Positions 42,041 to 50,579 of a DNA stretch of 64,000 nt are shown here, one piece after another. Under the pieces are notes generated by a model. The model worked only from the letters and a program-made list of their open reading frames with translations. It was not told where the DNA came from and did not search any database. The position numbers and the translations under genes were made by a program. How positions within the stretch are numbered: the first letter of the stretch is position 1; every line of letters begins with the position of its first letter. This stretch comes from Amycolatopsis thermophila (lineage in GTDB: Bacteria; Actinomycetota; Actinomycetes; Mycobacteriales; Pseudonocardiaceae). The stretch covers positions 5,146,001 through 5,210,000 of the forward strand of contig NZ_JAUSUT010000001.1 in assembly GCF_030814215.1 (NCBI RefSeq), in the 5' to 3' direction.

Positions 42041-42715
42041 GTGGCTGCGCCACGTCGACGCCGCACCGCGGCACCCGAACCGGCGAGCGACATCGCCCGG
42101 CGGCGCATGGAGCGCCGCCAGGCGGGCGGGCGGCGCTCGGACGCGCGCTGGGAGGAGATCCTGGCCGGCGCCGGGCGGGTGTTCGCGCGGCTGGGTTACG
42201 GCCGCTCGACGCTGGAGGACGTCGCCGGCGAGGTCGGCATCAGCCGGGCGACCCTCTACTACTACGTCGGCACGAAGGAAGAGCTGCTAGTCGGGTTGCT
42301 GCACGACCCGATCCAGCTGATGCGCACCCGCCTCGACGAGGTCGCGGAGCTGCCGATGTCGGGGCCGGACCGCCTCGAGGCGGCGCTGCGCGAGTACGTC
42401 CGCACGATGTCCGAACTGCCCGAGTTGTTCATCTTCCTGAGCGAGAACGTGCACCAGGTGATGTCCGGGCCGGAGGCCGACCACATCCGGGAGAACGCCG
42501 ACCGCTACGGGCGGACGCTGGCCCAGGTCATCCGGTCCGGCGCCGAGGCGGGGGAGTTCCGGTCCGACATCGACCCGTCGACCGCGGTGCTCGGCATCAT
42601 CGGCATGTTCAACTGGATGCACCGCTGGTACAACCCCGCGGGCAAGCGCAGCCTGCAGGACTTCGGCGAGGTGTTCATCGAGATGGCGCTGTCGGCGCTG
42701 GCCCCCAAGGACTGA
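42041..42715 (+). CDS. TetR-family regulator
   Basis: This 224-residue TetR protein has a basic N-terminal extension, a helix-turn-helix at about residues 38-82 (RWEEILAGAGRVFARLGYGR; VGISRATLYYYVGTKEELLV) and a C-terminal domain typical of acyl-CoA-responsive regulators such as FadR/KstR2-like proteins. The GTG at 42041 is chosen; ATG 42107 is possible. It lies inside the catabolic run, between the CoA ligase and SDR genes. It is the best candidate to bind the ACGT-NN-ACGT inverted repeats at 35517 and 48134 (inference). Confidence 0.88.
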   Translation: MAAPRRRRTAAPEPASDIARRRMERRQAGGRRSDARWEEILAGAGRVFARLGYGRSTLEDVAGEVGISRATLYYYVGTKEELLVGLLHDPIQLMRTRLDEVAELPMSGPDRLEAALREYVRTMSELPELFIFLSENVHQVMSGPEADHIRENADRYGRTLAQVIRSGAEAGEFRSDIDPSTAVLGIIGMFNWMHRWYNPAGKRSLQDFGEVFIEMALSALAPKD

Positions 42716-42728
42716 GCCGGGGGCCGGC

Positions 42729-43475
42729 GTGACCGGCCGGACGGCACTGGTGACCGGCGGTGGCCGGGGCATCGGGGCGGCGGCCGCGCGGCGGGTCGCG
42801 CGGGAGGGCGTGGCGGTGGCGATCGCCGACCGCGACGCCGGTGCCGCGGCGGCGACCGCGGCCGGGATCCGCGACTCCGGCGGGTGCGCCCTGGCGATCG
42901 AGGCCGACGTGTCCTGCCCGGACCAGGCCGCCGCGGCGGTGGCCGAGGCCGTCGAGTGGGGTGGCGGGCTGCACTTCGCCTACAACAACGCGGGCGTCCC
43001 CGGCGTCCGCGCCCTCACGGCCGAGTACCCGGACGAGGTGTTCTGGCGGGTGCAGCAGGTCAACCTCGGCGGGGTGCTGGCGTGTCTGCGGGCCGAGCTG
43101 CGGCACATGGCCGCCGCGGGCGGCGGGTCGATCGTCAACGCCGCCTCCGGCGCGGCGCTGGCCGGCGTGCCCTGGTCGAGCGCCTACGTCGCCAGCAAGC
43201 ACGCGATCGCCGGGCTGACCAGGACCGCCGCCGTCGAATACGCCGCGCGGGGCGTCCGGGTGAACGCCGTCGCGCCCGGCCTGGTGCGCACGGAGCTGGT
43301 GCGTGGTCTGGACGACGACACGTTCGCCGCGGCGCACCCGATGGGCAGGCCGGCGGAACCGGAGGAGGTGGCCGAGGCCGTGTGGTGGTTGCTGAGCCCG
43401 GGGGCGTCGTTCGTGACCGGGGTGGTGCTCCCGGTCGACGGCGGGCTCCTGGCGCGCGTGCCGGGACTGTCGTGA
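42729..43475 (+). CDS. SDR-family oxidoreductase
   Basis: This 248-residue short-chain dehydrogenase has nucleotide-binding TGGGRGIG at residues 9-16, NNAG near 86-89, and a full catalytic set Ser140, Tyr153, Lys157. The C-terminal VTGVVLPVDGGLLA is the classical-SDR ending. It probably oxidises a hydroxyacyl-CoA or alcohol with NAD(P). The GTG at 42729 lies 13 bases after the TetR stop; its own stop overlaps the next SDR gene by four bases. Confidence 0.92.
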   Translation: MTGRTALVTGGGRGIGAAAARRVAREGVAVAIADRDAGAAAATAAGIRDSGGCALAIEADVSCPDQAAAAVAEAVEWGGGLHFAYNNAGVPGVRALTAEYPDEVFWRVQQVNLGGVLACLRAELRHMAAAGGGSIVNAASGAALAGVPWSSAYVASKHAIAGLTRTAAVEYAARGVRVNAVAPGLVRTELVRGLDDDTFAAAHPMGRPAEPEEVAEAVWWLLSPGASFVTGVVLPVDGGLLARVPGLS

Positions 43476-44266
43476 TCGCGCCACGACCGACCGCGCAGGA
43501 GTGCAAGGTCCTGCCCGCCGCGGCGCTCCGAGACCGGCTGGCGCTGGTCACGGGCGCGGGGTCGGGCATCGGCCGGGCGGTCGCGCTCCGGCTGCTGGAG
43601 CTGGGCGCGTCCGTCGTCGGCGTCGGGCGCCGCGCGCAGCGGCTCGCGGAGACCGCGGAACTGGCGAAGACCAGCCGCTTCCGGTACCAGGCGCTCGACC
43701 TCCGCGACCGGCCCGCCGCGGCGGAGTTCGTGGCGGGGCTGGGCGGCCTGGACCTGCTCGTCAACAACGCCGGCGGGCAGTTCGTCGCCCCGGCGGCGGA
43801 GATCTCACGCCGCGGGTTCGATGCGGTGACCGACCTGAACCTCACCGCCCAGGCGTCGCTGCTCCTGGCTGCCCGGCCCGGTCTCGCCGCGCGGGGTGGC
43901 CGGGTGGTGAACCTGTCGCTGTCCGCCCCCGACCGCGGCCTGCCCGGCCACGCGCACTCCGCGGCCGCGCGCGCCGGGATTGCCGCGCTGACCCGCTCGC
44001 TGGCGCGGCGCTGGCGGGCCGAGGACATCCGCTTGTTCTGCCTGGCGCCGGGCACGGTCCTGACCGCCGGGGCCGGTGAGGAGCTGCCGGCCGGCGACCT
44101 GGCGCGCATCGTCGCGCGCACGCCGCTCGGGCGGGACACCACGCCCGGCGAGGTGGCCGAATGGGTCGCCGCGCTCGGCTCCGGTGCCGCCGACGCGGTG
44201 AGCGGTGCACTGATCGAAGTGGACGGTGGGGCCGGCCTGGTCGCCGCGGCCGCCCTGCCCGGGTAG
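43472..44266 (+). CDS. SDR-fold protein without the canonical Tyr-x3-Lys
   Basis: This 264-residue SDR-fold protein has TGAGSGIG at about 27-34 and NNAGG at 98-102. The catalytic Tyr/Lys positions read Ser163 and Arg167 (HAHSAAARAGIAALTRSL). 2,4-dienoyl-CoA and trans-2-enoyl-CoA reductases have a similar HSAAAKAG stretch and use a different acid, so an enoyl- or dienoyl-CoA reductase role fits better than a dehydrogenase. It overlaps the preceding SDR by four bases and is followed after ten bases by the HMG-CoA-lyase-type gene. Confidence 0.85.
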   Translation: MIAPRPTAQECKVLPAAALRDRLALVTGAGSGIGRAVALRLLELGASVVGVGRRAQRLAETAELAKTSRFRYQALDLRDRPAAAEFVAGLGGLDLLVNNAGGQFVAPAAEISRRGFDAVTDLNLTAQASLLLAARPGLAARGGRVVNLSLSAPDRGLPGHAHSAAARAGIAALTRSLARRWRAEDIRLFCLAPGTVLTAGAGEELPAGDLARIVARTPLGRDTTPGEVAEWVAALGSGAADAVSGALIEVDGGAGLVAAAALPG

Positions 44267-44276
44267 GAGGTTTGCG

Positions 44277-45164
44277 TTGCGGATCGACATCGTCGAGGTG
44301 GCCCCGCGGGACGGGCTGCAGAACGAGCAACGGGTGCTGCCGACGGAGGCCAAACTGGAGCTGATCGAGCGGGCCGCGCGCACCGGCGTCCGCCGGATCG
44401 AGGTGACGTCCTTCGTGCGCCCCGACCGCGTTCCGCAACTGGCCGACGCCGCCGAAGTCGCCTCCGCGCTGGCGGACCACGGGATCGGCTACAGCGCGCT
44501 GGTGCTGAACCTGCGCGGCTACGAGCGGGCGCTGGCCGCAGGCATCCGCGAGGTGACCACGCTGGTGCTCGCCAGTGACACCTTCAGCCGGCGCAACCAG
44601 GGCATGACCACCCAGGAGGCCGTCGAGGTGGTGCGCGAGATCCGGCGCCGCGGCCGGGCCGACGGAGTCCAGGTGGCCGTCACGATCGGAGCGTCGTTCG
44701 GCTGCCCGTTCGAGGGCGAGGTGCCCGAGCCGCGGTTCCGCGGCGTCGCTGCCGCCGTCGCCGATCTGGACGCCGACGAGGTCAGCCTCGCCGACACCAT
44801 CGGCGTCGCCGTGCCCTCGGACATCGAGACGCGGTTCGGGATCCTGCGGGAGCTCGCACCGGCGGTGCCGATGCGGGTCCACCTGCACGACACGCGCAAC
44901 ACCGGCGTGGCCAACGCGGTCGCGGCGGTGCGCAGCGGTGTCCGGGCGCTGGACGCGAGCCTGGGTGGCATCGGCGGCTGCCCGTTCGCGCCCGGAGCGT
45001 CGGGCAACGTGGCGACCGAGGATGTCGTCTACACCCTGCACCGCATGGGTTTCGACACCGGGCTCGACCTCGGCGCGGCGATCGAGCACGCCGGCTGGGT
45101 GACCGGACAGCTCGGGGTGCCGGTGTCCGGGCGGCTCGCGCGGGTGGGCGGGTTCCCCCGGTGA
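44277..45164 (+). CDS. Hydroxymethylglutaryl-CoA lyase-type enzyme
   Basis: This 295-residue TIM-barrel lyase has VAPRDGLQNEQ (start of the barrel, acid-base Asp), MRVHLHDTRNTG (metal-binding His pair) and the signature LGGIGGCPFAPGASGNVATE with the catalytic Cys. HMG-CoA lyases yield acetyl-CoA and acetoacetate; paralogues cleave related 3-hydroxy-3-methylacyl-CoAs. The TTG start at 44277 has an excellent TAGGAGG (44264-44270) that overlaps the previous stop. Its presence points to branched, possibly isoprenoid or leucine-like, intermediates. Confidence 0.92.
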   Translation: MRIDIVEVAPRDGLQNEQRVLPTEAKLELIERAARTGVRRIEVTSFVRPDRVPQLADAAEVASALADHGIGYSALVLNLRGYERALAAGIREVTTLVLASDTFSRRNQGMTTQEAVEVVREIRRRGRADGVQVAVTIGASFGCPFEGEVPEPRFRGVAAAVADLDADEVSLADTIGVAVPSDIETRFGILRELAPAVPMRVHLHDTRNTGVANAVAAVRSGVRALDASLGGIGGCPFAPGASGNVATEDVVYTLHRMGFDTGLDLGAAIEHAGWVTGQLGVPVSGRLARVGGFPR

Positions 45165-45958
45165 CCGTGCACGCGCTGCTCATCCCGGACGTCACCTGGC
45201 CCGAGTTGCTGGCCCGCGCCCGCCGGCTCGAAGAGATGGGCGTGGCGACGGTGTGGGTGGACGACCACGTGCTCAACCCCGCGCATCCGCACCGGCCGTG
45301 GCTGGACGCGTGGAGCGTGCTCCCGGCGCTCGCGGCGGCGACCTCCCGGGTCCGCCTGGGGCCGCTGGTGGCGAACGCGCTGCTGCGTCCGCCCGTGGTG
45401 CTGGCGCGGCACGCGCTGTCCGTCGACCACCTCTCCGGCGGCCGGCTCGACCTGGGCCTGGGATCGGGGTACGCGGCGGGCGACCGCGCGGCGGGGCGGG
45501 TCGCGGGCGGGTTCGCCGAGACGGTGGCGGCCGTCCACGGCGTACTCCGCGGACGGCCGGTGCTCGGCGGGTTTCCCGCGCTGGCACCGGTGGGGGAGCG
45601 GCCGGTGCCGTTGACGATCGCGGCCCACGGTCCGCGGGCGCTCGCGGTGGCGGCGGAGTACGGCGATCGCTGGGTGTCCTACGGCGGGTTCGGGCTGAGC
45701 GCGGCCGAGCACCTGGCGGTGACGCGGCGCCGCATCGGCCGGCTCGCTCGTGGCGGGCGTCCGGTGCGACGGATGCTTCTCGCGGGCAGCCCGGCGGTCA
45801 CCGCGGAGCCGATCTGGTCGTCGGTGGCGGCGGTCGAGGACTTCACCGGGCGTTACCGCGAGGCGGGCATCGACGAGTTCGCCTTCCACTACCCGCCAGG
45901 TCCGATGTGGACGGACGCCAAGGCGGACCAGGTCTTCGAGGACTACGTCACCAGCTGA
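45161..45958 (+). CDS. Luciferase-like (LLM) oxidoreductase 3
   Basis: This 265-residue short luciferase-superfamily protein has RRLEEMGVATVWVDDHVLNP, SRVRLGPLVANALLRPPVVL, LDLGLGSGYAAGD and AAEYGDRWVSYGGFG. The family is usually 290-360 residues, so it lacks part of the C-terminal region. It may use F420 or FMN. The GTG overlaps the lyase stop by four bases, and its own 3' end overlaps the convergent aldo-keto reductase gene by 16 bases. Confidence 0.85.
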   Translation: MTVHALLIPDVTWPELLARARRLEEMGVATVWVDDHVLNPAHPHRPWLDAWSVLPALAAATSRVRLGPLVANALLRPPVVLARHALSVDHLSGGRLDLGLGSGYAAGDRAAGRVAGGFAETVAAVHGVLRGRPVLGGFPALAPVGERPVPLTIAAHGPRALAVAAEYGDRWVSYGGFGLSAAEHLAVTRRRIGRLARGGRPVRRMLLAGSPAVTAEPIWSSVAAVEDFTGRYREAGIDEFAFHYPPGPMWTDAKADQVFEDYVTS

Positions 45959-46824
45959 TCGAGCTCGGCCCACAGCGCGTCCGGCACCGGCGTGCCGAGG
46001 AGCGCGGTGTTGTCCCGGACCTCTTCGGGCGAGCACATCCCGGTGACCACGGGGCCGACCGCGGGATGCCGTAACGGGAACTGCAGCGCGGTCTGGCGGA
46101 GTCGCACGCCGTGTCCGGCGCAGAGGCGGGCCATCGCCCGCACGCGCTCATGCACGTCCGGCGGCACCGGCCGGTAGAGGTAGCGTCCCTCGTCGCGGGC
46201 AAGCAGGCCGGAGTCGAACGGGGCGGCGGCCAGGACGGTGACCCCGGTGGCCGCGCACTCGTCGAGCAGGGCCGCGGCACCGCGCCGGGTGAGGCTCCAG
46301 GCGCCGGCGATCAGGACCACGTCGACGGCGCCGAGCCGGACGAGCGTGCGGGCGGCGTCCACCGAGGTCGTGCCCACGCCGACCGCGCCGACCTCGCTCA
46401 TGTCGCGCAGGGCCGGGAAGGTTTCGCGCACGGCGAGGTCCAGGTGGTCGTCGGGGTCGTGGCCTCCGACCATGTCGAGGTGGTCGAGCCCGAGCCGGTG
46501 CAGGCTGGTGTGCACGGACGCGCGAAGGGCGGGCGCGGTGAAGTCGAAGAGCGGCTCGCGGCAGGGGCCCTCCGGTCTGCCGTAGCGGTCTTCGATCGCC
46601 ATGCGCACGCGGCCCACTTTGGTCGACACCGTCACTTCGTGCCGGGGCCAGTCGCGCAGGGCCAGGGCGAGCAGTTCCTCGCCCGCGCCGTCGCCGTAGC
46701 TGGGTGCGGTGTCGAAGTGCCGGATGCCGCAGTCCCACCCCGCGGTCAGGGCCGCGACCGAGTCGTCCCGCGCGGCGAGGCCGCGGCCGCCGATGGGCCC
46801 GCAGCCGAAGGCGAGCGCGCTCAC
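45943..46824 (-). CDS. Aldo-keto reductase
   Basis: This 293-residue NADP(H)-dependent reductase has the tetrad in order: Asp and Tyr in FDTAPSYGDGAGE, Lys in STKVGR, and His in MVGGHDPDD. It resembles the fucose dehydrogenase / pyridoxal 4-dehydrogenase branch. The GTG at 46824 shares four bases with the stop of the crotonase-like gene upstream, so the two form an operon. The 3' ends of this gene and the LLM gene overlap by 16 bases. Confidence 0.9.
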   Translation of the reverse strand: MSALAFGCGPIGGRGLAARDDSVAALTAGWDCGIRHFDTAPSYGDGAGEELLALALRDWPRHEVTVSTKVGRVRMAIEDRYGRPEGPCREPLFDFTAPALRASVHTSLHRLGLDHLDMVGGHDPDDHLDLAVRETFPALRDMSEVGAVGVGTTSVDAARTLVRLGAVDVVLIAGAWSLTRRGAAALLDECAATGVTVLAAAPFDSGLLARDEGRYLYRPVPPDVHERVRAMARLCAGHGVRLRQTALQFPLRHPAVGPVVTGMCSPEEVRDNTALLGTPVPDALWAELDQLVT

Positions 46825-47360
46825 CCGATCCGCCGCAACTCGGCGTCGAACTCCCGGGCCCGCGCTGGAGTGGACCGGGCGGCGAAGCGCAGGGAGCGGA
46901 CCAGCGATGTGGCCGTGGGGTCGGTGAGCCGGTGGATCATGCCGATGGCGTCTTCGGCGGGGCGCGCGAGGCCGGACCGCACGAGCGCCGCCGCGCCGAG
47001 CGCGGCGCTGAGCAGGAGCGAACGCGCGGGCGCGGCGCCGATCGCCGCGGGCAGCGACGACGTGAGCCCGAGCGCGAGGACGTCGGCCGCGTGCACGGAG
47101 ACGGCCAGGTCGTCGGTCACGAACCCGAGCGTCGCCCCGGCCAGGATCGCGAGAGCGGCGGCGTCGCACTCCCCGCCGACGGTCGCGACCACGGGAAGCG
47201 CGACGGAGTCGAGCTGCCGTACGAAGTGCGCCCCGCCCGCCGGCAGGCCGCCGGAACCGTCGAGGTGGAGGACCGTCGTCCCGGGATCGCGCGTCAGGCC
47301 GCGCAGCGCCTTCGCGGCTTCGCTCCAGTCGGTCAGCTTCAGGGTTGCCACGTCGGGCAC
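46821..47360 (-). CDS. Degenerate crotonase-fold protein
   Basis: This 179-residue protein follows the crotonase pattern only loosely: GTTVLHLDGSGGLPAGGAHF, LPVVATVGGECDAAALAILA (the oxyanion-hole helix, with GEC for GxxxGGG) and LGLTSSLPAAIGAAPARSLL. The N-terminal strand set and the usual catalytic residues are missing and it is about 80 residues short. It may be a non-catalytic partner or a gene in decline. It sits between a frameshifted enoyl-CoA hydratase and the aldo-keto reductase. Confidence 0.65.
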   Translation of the reverse strand: MPDVATLKLTDWSEAAKALRGLTRDPGTTVLHLDGSGGLPAGGAHFVRQLDSVALPVVATVGGECDAAALAILAGATLGFVTDDLAVSVHAADVLALGLTSSLPAAIGAAPARSLLLSAALGAAALVRSGLARPAEDAIGMIHRLTDPTATSLVRSLRFAARSTPARAREFDAELRRIG

Positions 47361-47369
47361 GGGATCCTC

Positions 47370-48095
47370 CTACCGTCCGGTGAACCGGGGCGCGCGTTTC
47401 TCCAGCAGGGCCGTGATGCCCTCGACGTGGTCGTCGCTGTCGAGGAGCAGGAGCAGCTGCTGCCGCTTGTAGTCCAGGGCCGCCGTCAGCGGCAGTTCGT
47501 CCGCCCGGCGCAGCGCCGCCCTTCGTGTGCGACCTCCGTCGCCGCCGCGACCACCCGCTCGGCGGGCACGATCCGGTGCACCAGGCCGCGGGCTTCGAAG
47601 GCGTCGACGGACCGGCCGGTGAGGACCACGCCTGCCGCGGTGTACCGGCCCGCCGCCCGCGCCCACCGCTGGGTGCTGCCCGCGCCGGGCACGAGTCCCA
47701 GCTTCACCTCCGGTTGCCCGAAGACCGCGGTGTCGGCGGCGACCACGAGATCGGCGACGAGCGCGAGCTCGCACCCACCGCCCAGCGCATACCCGGCGAC
47801 GGCCGCGACGAGCACCGTCTCGAGCGTGCCGAACCGGCGCCAGCCGGCTCCCCGCGCCGAGGCCGCGTACTCGGTCGGCGAAATCTCCTTCAGCTGCCGG
47901 ACATCGGCGCCCGAGGCGAACAGCGTGGTTCCGCCGGTGAGCACGATCGCCCGCACCGCGGGATCGGCGTCCAGCTCGTCGAGCGTGTCCGCGAGCGCCA
48001 CCAGCATTCCGGTGGAGAGCGCGTTGCGGCTTTCCTGTGCCGCCAGCGTGACGACGGCGACCGTGCCCTGCCTGGTGACGGTGACCTTGATCCAT
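47370..48095 (-). pseudogene. Enoyl-CoA hydratase with two compensating frameshifts
   Basis: Starting at the ATG 48095, which has AAGGGA upstream, the frame immediately departs from homology. Deleting one G after ATG gives IKVTVTRQGTVAVVTLAAQE and a good crotonase reading (LFASGADVRQLKEIS, GYALGGGCELALVADL) in another frame. That frame ends at 47486. Near 47520 homology returns to the first frame (AALRRADELPLTAALDYKRQ to FLEKRAPRFTG-like end), with about ten codons missing at the junction. Start and end are thus in one frame and the middle in another. It is either a relic or two sequence errors. Confidence 0.75.
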
Positions 48096-48133
48096 GCGCC
48101 GTCCCTTGACTTCGGTGTGCCTTTTTTGTCAGC

Positions 48134-48151
48134 ATCTACGTAGACGTTGAT
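48134..48151. promoter_or_regulatory. Inverted-repeat operator (copy 2)
   Basis: ATCTACGTAGACGTTGAT is an 8-2-8 inverted repeat with one mismatch between arms. It matches the site at 35517 in 14 of 18 positions (consensus RTCWACGTARACGTTGAY). It lies between the divergent enoyl-CoA hydratase relic (start 48095) and the acyl-CoA dehydrogenase (start 48201), a placement parallel to copy 1. Confidence 0.65.
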
Positions 48152-48200
48152 TGTGGCAAGGGTCCCGATCGACGACAGGAGTCGCCGCCGTGACAGTGCT

Positions 48201-49304
48201 GTGGAACCGACGCTGGACGACGAGGCCGCGCATTGGCGTGACCTCGCCCGCACGGTGGCGGCCGAGCGCTTCGCCCCGCTGGCCGGGGAACTGGACCGCG
48301 AGCAGCGCTACCCCGGCGAGCACATCGCGACCGTCGTCGAAACCGGCCTGTCCGGCATGCTGGTGCCCGCCGAATACGACGGCAGGGCACTGTCGATGAC
48401 CGCCATCACCACGGTCATCGAGGAGATCTCGGCCGCGTGCGCGTCGACCGGGGCGCTCCTCGCCGCGCGCACCCTGGGCGCGGTGCCCGCGCGCCTTGCG
48501 GGCACCGAGGAGCAGCGCCGCGCTGTGCTCGGCGCGCTCACCGACGGCTCCGCGATCAGCTTCGCTCTCACGGAGGAGGGCGCGGGCAGCGACGCCGCCG
48601 CGATCCGCACCCGCGTGGAGGCCGACGGGGACGCCCACCGGCCGACCGGCGAGAAGATCTACATCGGCAACGGCGGTGTCTCCTCGCGCTACGTGGTGTT
48701 CGCCAAGACCGATCCCGGTGCGGACGCGCCCGGTGTCACCATCGACCGCATCGAGGACAAGATGGGGATCCGCGGAACCCGCACCAGCAACCTCGAACTC
48801 GACGGCGTGCGCGTCGCCGCCGGTGCCGTGCCGGGTGAGGTCGGCCGGGGCCTGAAGCTGGCGCTGCAGACGCTCGACCTGGGCCGGGTCTCGGTCGCGG
48901 CGCAGGGCCTGGGCATCGCGCACGCCGCCTACCGGCTGGCCGTCGCGGAGGCCACCGGGCGCCACGCGTTCGGCACACCGCTGATCGACAACCAGGGCAT
49001 CGGGTTTCGGCTCGCCGACCTCGCGGTCGAGCTGTCCGCCGCGCGGATGCTGACCTACGAGGCGGCCCGCGCCTACGATGCCGGGCAGCCGGTGTCCGTG
49101 CCGGGTTCGATGGCGAAGCGCTACACGAGCGAAGTGGCGCACCGGGCGGTGGACCTCGCCGTGCGGGTCTTCGGCGGCGCGGGATTCCGCAAGCCGTGCC
49201 CGGCCGAGCGGCCCTACCGCGACCAGCGCGTGCTGGAGATCTACGAGGGCTCGTCGGAGATCCAGCGGCTGGTGCCGGCGCGCACGATCACCGCCGGGGC
49301 GTGA
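48201..49304 (+). CDS. Acyl-CoA dehydrogenase
   Basis: This 367-residue flavoprotein has FALTEEGAGSDAAAIRTRVE (FAD/acyl site), KMGIRGTRTSNLELDGV, LGRVSVAAQGLGIAHAAYRL and the C-terminal EIYEGSSEIQRL with the catalytic-Glu region. It introduces a 2,3-double bond into an acyl-CoA, passing electrons to ETF. The GTG at 48201 gives the expected N-terminus. An optimally spaced GTG (48190, after AGGAG 48177-48181) is in a different frame and would need a frameshift to reach the coding sequence. Its stop overlaps the next gene's GTG by four bases. Confidence 0.88.
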   Translation: MEPTLDDEAAHWRDLARTVAAERFAPLAGELDREQRYPGEHIATVVETGLSGMLVPAEYDGRALSMTAITTVIEEISAACASTGALLAARTLGAVPARLAGTEEQRRAVLGALTDGSAISFALTEEGAGSDAAAIRTRVEADGDAHRPTGEKIYIGNGGVSSRYVVFAKTDPGADAPGVTIDRIEDKMGIRGTRTSNLELDGVRVAAGAVPGEVGRGLKLALQTLDLGRVSVAAQGLGIAHAAYRLAVAEATGRHAFGTPLIDNQGIGFRLADLAVELSAARMLTYEAARAYDAGQPVSVPGSMAKRYTSEVAHRAVDLAVRVFGGAGFRKPCPAERPYRDQRVLEIYEGSSEIQRLVPARTITAGA

Positions 49305-49636
49305 CGATGCAGGTGCTCGTTCCCGTCGGCGGCCCGGCGGACGTGGCCTCGGGGGCGGCGGCCGGGCTGCTCGGTGACGCGTTCGTCACGGCCCGGGACG
49401 CCGTGCTGCGGCTCGAACCCGGTGGTGCGGTGCTGTTCCGCTGCGAACCGGGGGAGGACGCCCTGGTCGGTGCGATCACCTCGCTGTGCCGGACGCTGGC
49501 CCGCGAGGCGGCGCCGCGGGGTGTGCGGGTGAACGCGATCGTGGCCGGCCCGGAGGCCGACGTCGACGGGCTGATCGCGTTCCTGGGCAGCCCGGCCGCC
49601 GCGATGTGCACCGGCGCGGTGCTCGAAGCGGTCTGA
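49301..49636 (+). CDS. Short SDR-like fragment protein
   Basis: This 111-residue protein resembles only the C-terminal part of SDRs: LCRTLAREAAPRGVRVNAIV corresponds to the helix after the catalytic Lys, and AFLGSPAAAMCTGAVLEAV to the closing strand. No nucleotide-binding motif or Tyr/Lys pair is present. The GTG overlaps the acyl-CoA dehydrogenase stop (GTGA), so it is translated with it. A non-catalytic role or a shrinking gene are both possible. Confidence 0.6.
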   Translation: MTMQVLVPVGGPADVASGAAAGLLGDAFVTARDAVLRLEPGGAVLFRCEPGEDALVGAITSLCRTLAREAAPRGVRVNAIVAGPEADVDGLIAFLGSPAAAMCTGAVLEAV

Positions 49637-49668
49637 AGTGGACACCCTCGTCGCCAGGGAGGCCTCGC

Positions 49669-50579
49669 GTGGACGCGTTGCTCGCCGGACGTGCTGTCGT
49701 CGTCACCGGTGCCGGCCGGGGGCTCGGCCGCGCCTACGCCCTCGACCTCGCCGCCCACGGCGCGTCGGTCGTGGTGAACGACATCGATGTCACCGAAGCC
49801 CGGGCGGTGACCCGCGAGATCGCGACGGCGGGCGGGGTCGCGGTCGCGGACGGGCACGACATCAGCGAACCGGCCGGCGCCCGCGCGCTCATCGCGCGGT
49901 GCACGGGTGAGTTCGGCCGGCTCGACGGCCTGGTGAACAACGCCGGCCTCTACCACGAGGCGCTGCCCTGGGAGGAGCGGCCGGAGGCGATCGGACGGGC
50001 GGTCTCGGTGAACGTGCTCGGCGCGCTGCTGTGCCAGGCGGAGGCGAGCGCGGTGATGCGGGCACACGGCGGCGGAGCGATCGTCAACGCCTCCTCCGGC
50101 GGCATGTTCGGCTTTCCCGGGGTGTCGACCTACGCCGCGACCAAGGGCCCGCTCGCGGCGCTCACGTTCAGTTCGGCGCTCGACCTCGAACACGCGGGCA
50201 TCCGGGTGAACGCGATCTCCCCGAAGGCGCTCACGAGGATGACCGAGAACGCGCTCGGGCGCAGCCTCACCGCGTCCACAGAGGACCCACCACCGCTGGC
50301 CGGCATCGAGGACAACCTGCCGGAACGGGTGGCGCCGCTGGTGACGTTCCTGCTCAGCGATCTCGCCGGGGGCATCACCGGCCAGTTCTTCCGCTTCGAC
50401 GGGCGGCGGATCTCCGTCGTCACCACGAGTGCGTTCGACGATCACCCGTCGCGGCAGCGCCCGGCTGGGACCCGCGGTCGATCGCGGAGGCGTTCGACGG
50501 CCGGCTCGGCGCGCACCTGCAGCCCTACGGCGTGGAGCGCAGGCGACCGCCGCGGCACCGTTCTCGGCGCCCGTGTTGA
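49669..50579 (+). pseudogene. SDR-family dehydrogenase, frameshifted near the C-terminus
   Basis: The gene starts at GTG 49669 with CAGGGAGG upstream. It reads as a multifunctional-protein-2-like SDR: TGAGRGLG, NNAG, catalytic Tyr/Lys in STYAATK, and ISVVTTSAFDDHP to about 50447. The normal ending (VAAAPGWDPRSIAEAFDGRL, HLQPYGVERR) then continues one base out of frame and stops at 50579. One missing G in CACCCGTCGCGG (about 50445-50448) explains it. As read, the original frame runs to 50646 with unrelated residues. The core enzyme is complete, so activity may persist if this is real. Confidence 0.8.

Noticed and set aside
48190..48399. GTG 48190 with ideal Shine-Dalgarno as start of a separate small protein
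   Set aside because: That frame has shadow composition (Trp/Arg/Pro/Ser-rich) and runs inside the acyl-CoA dehydrogenase gene; it is noted only as a possible frameshift clue.
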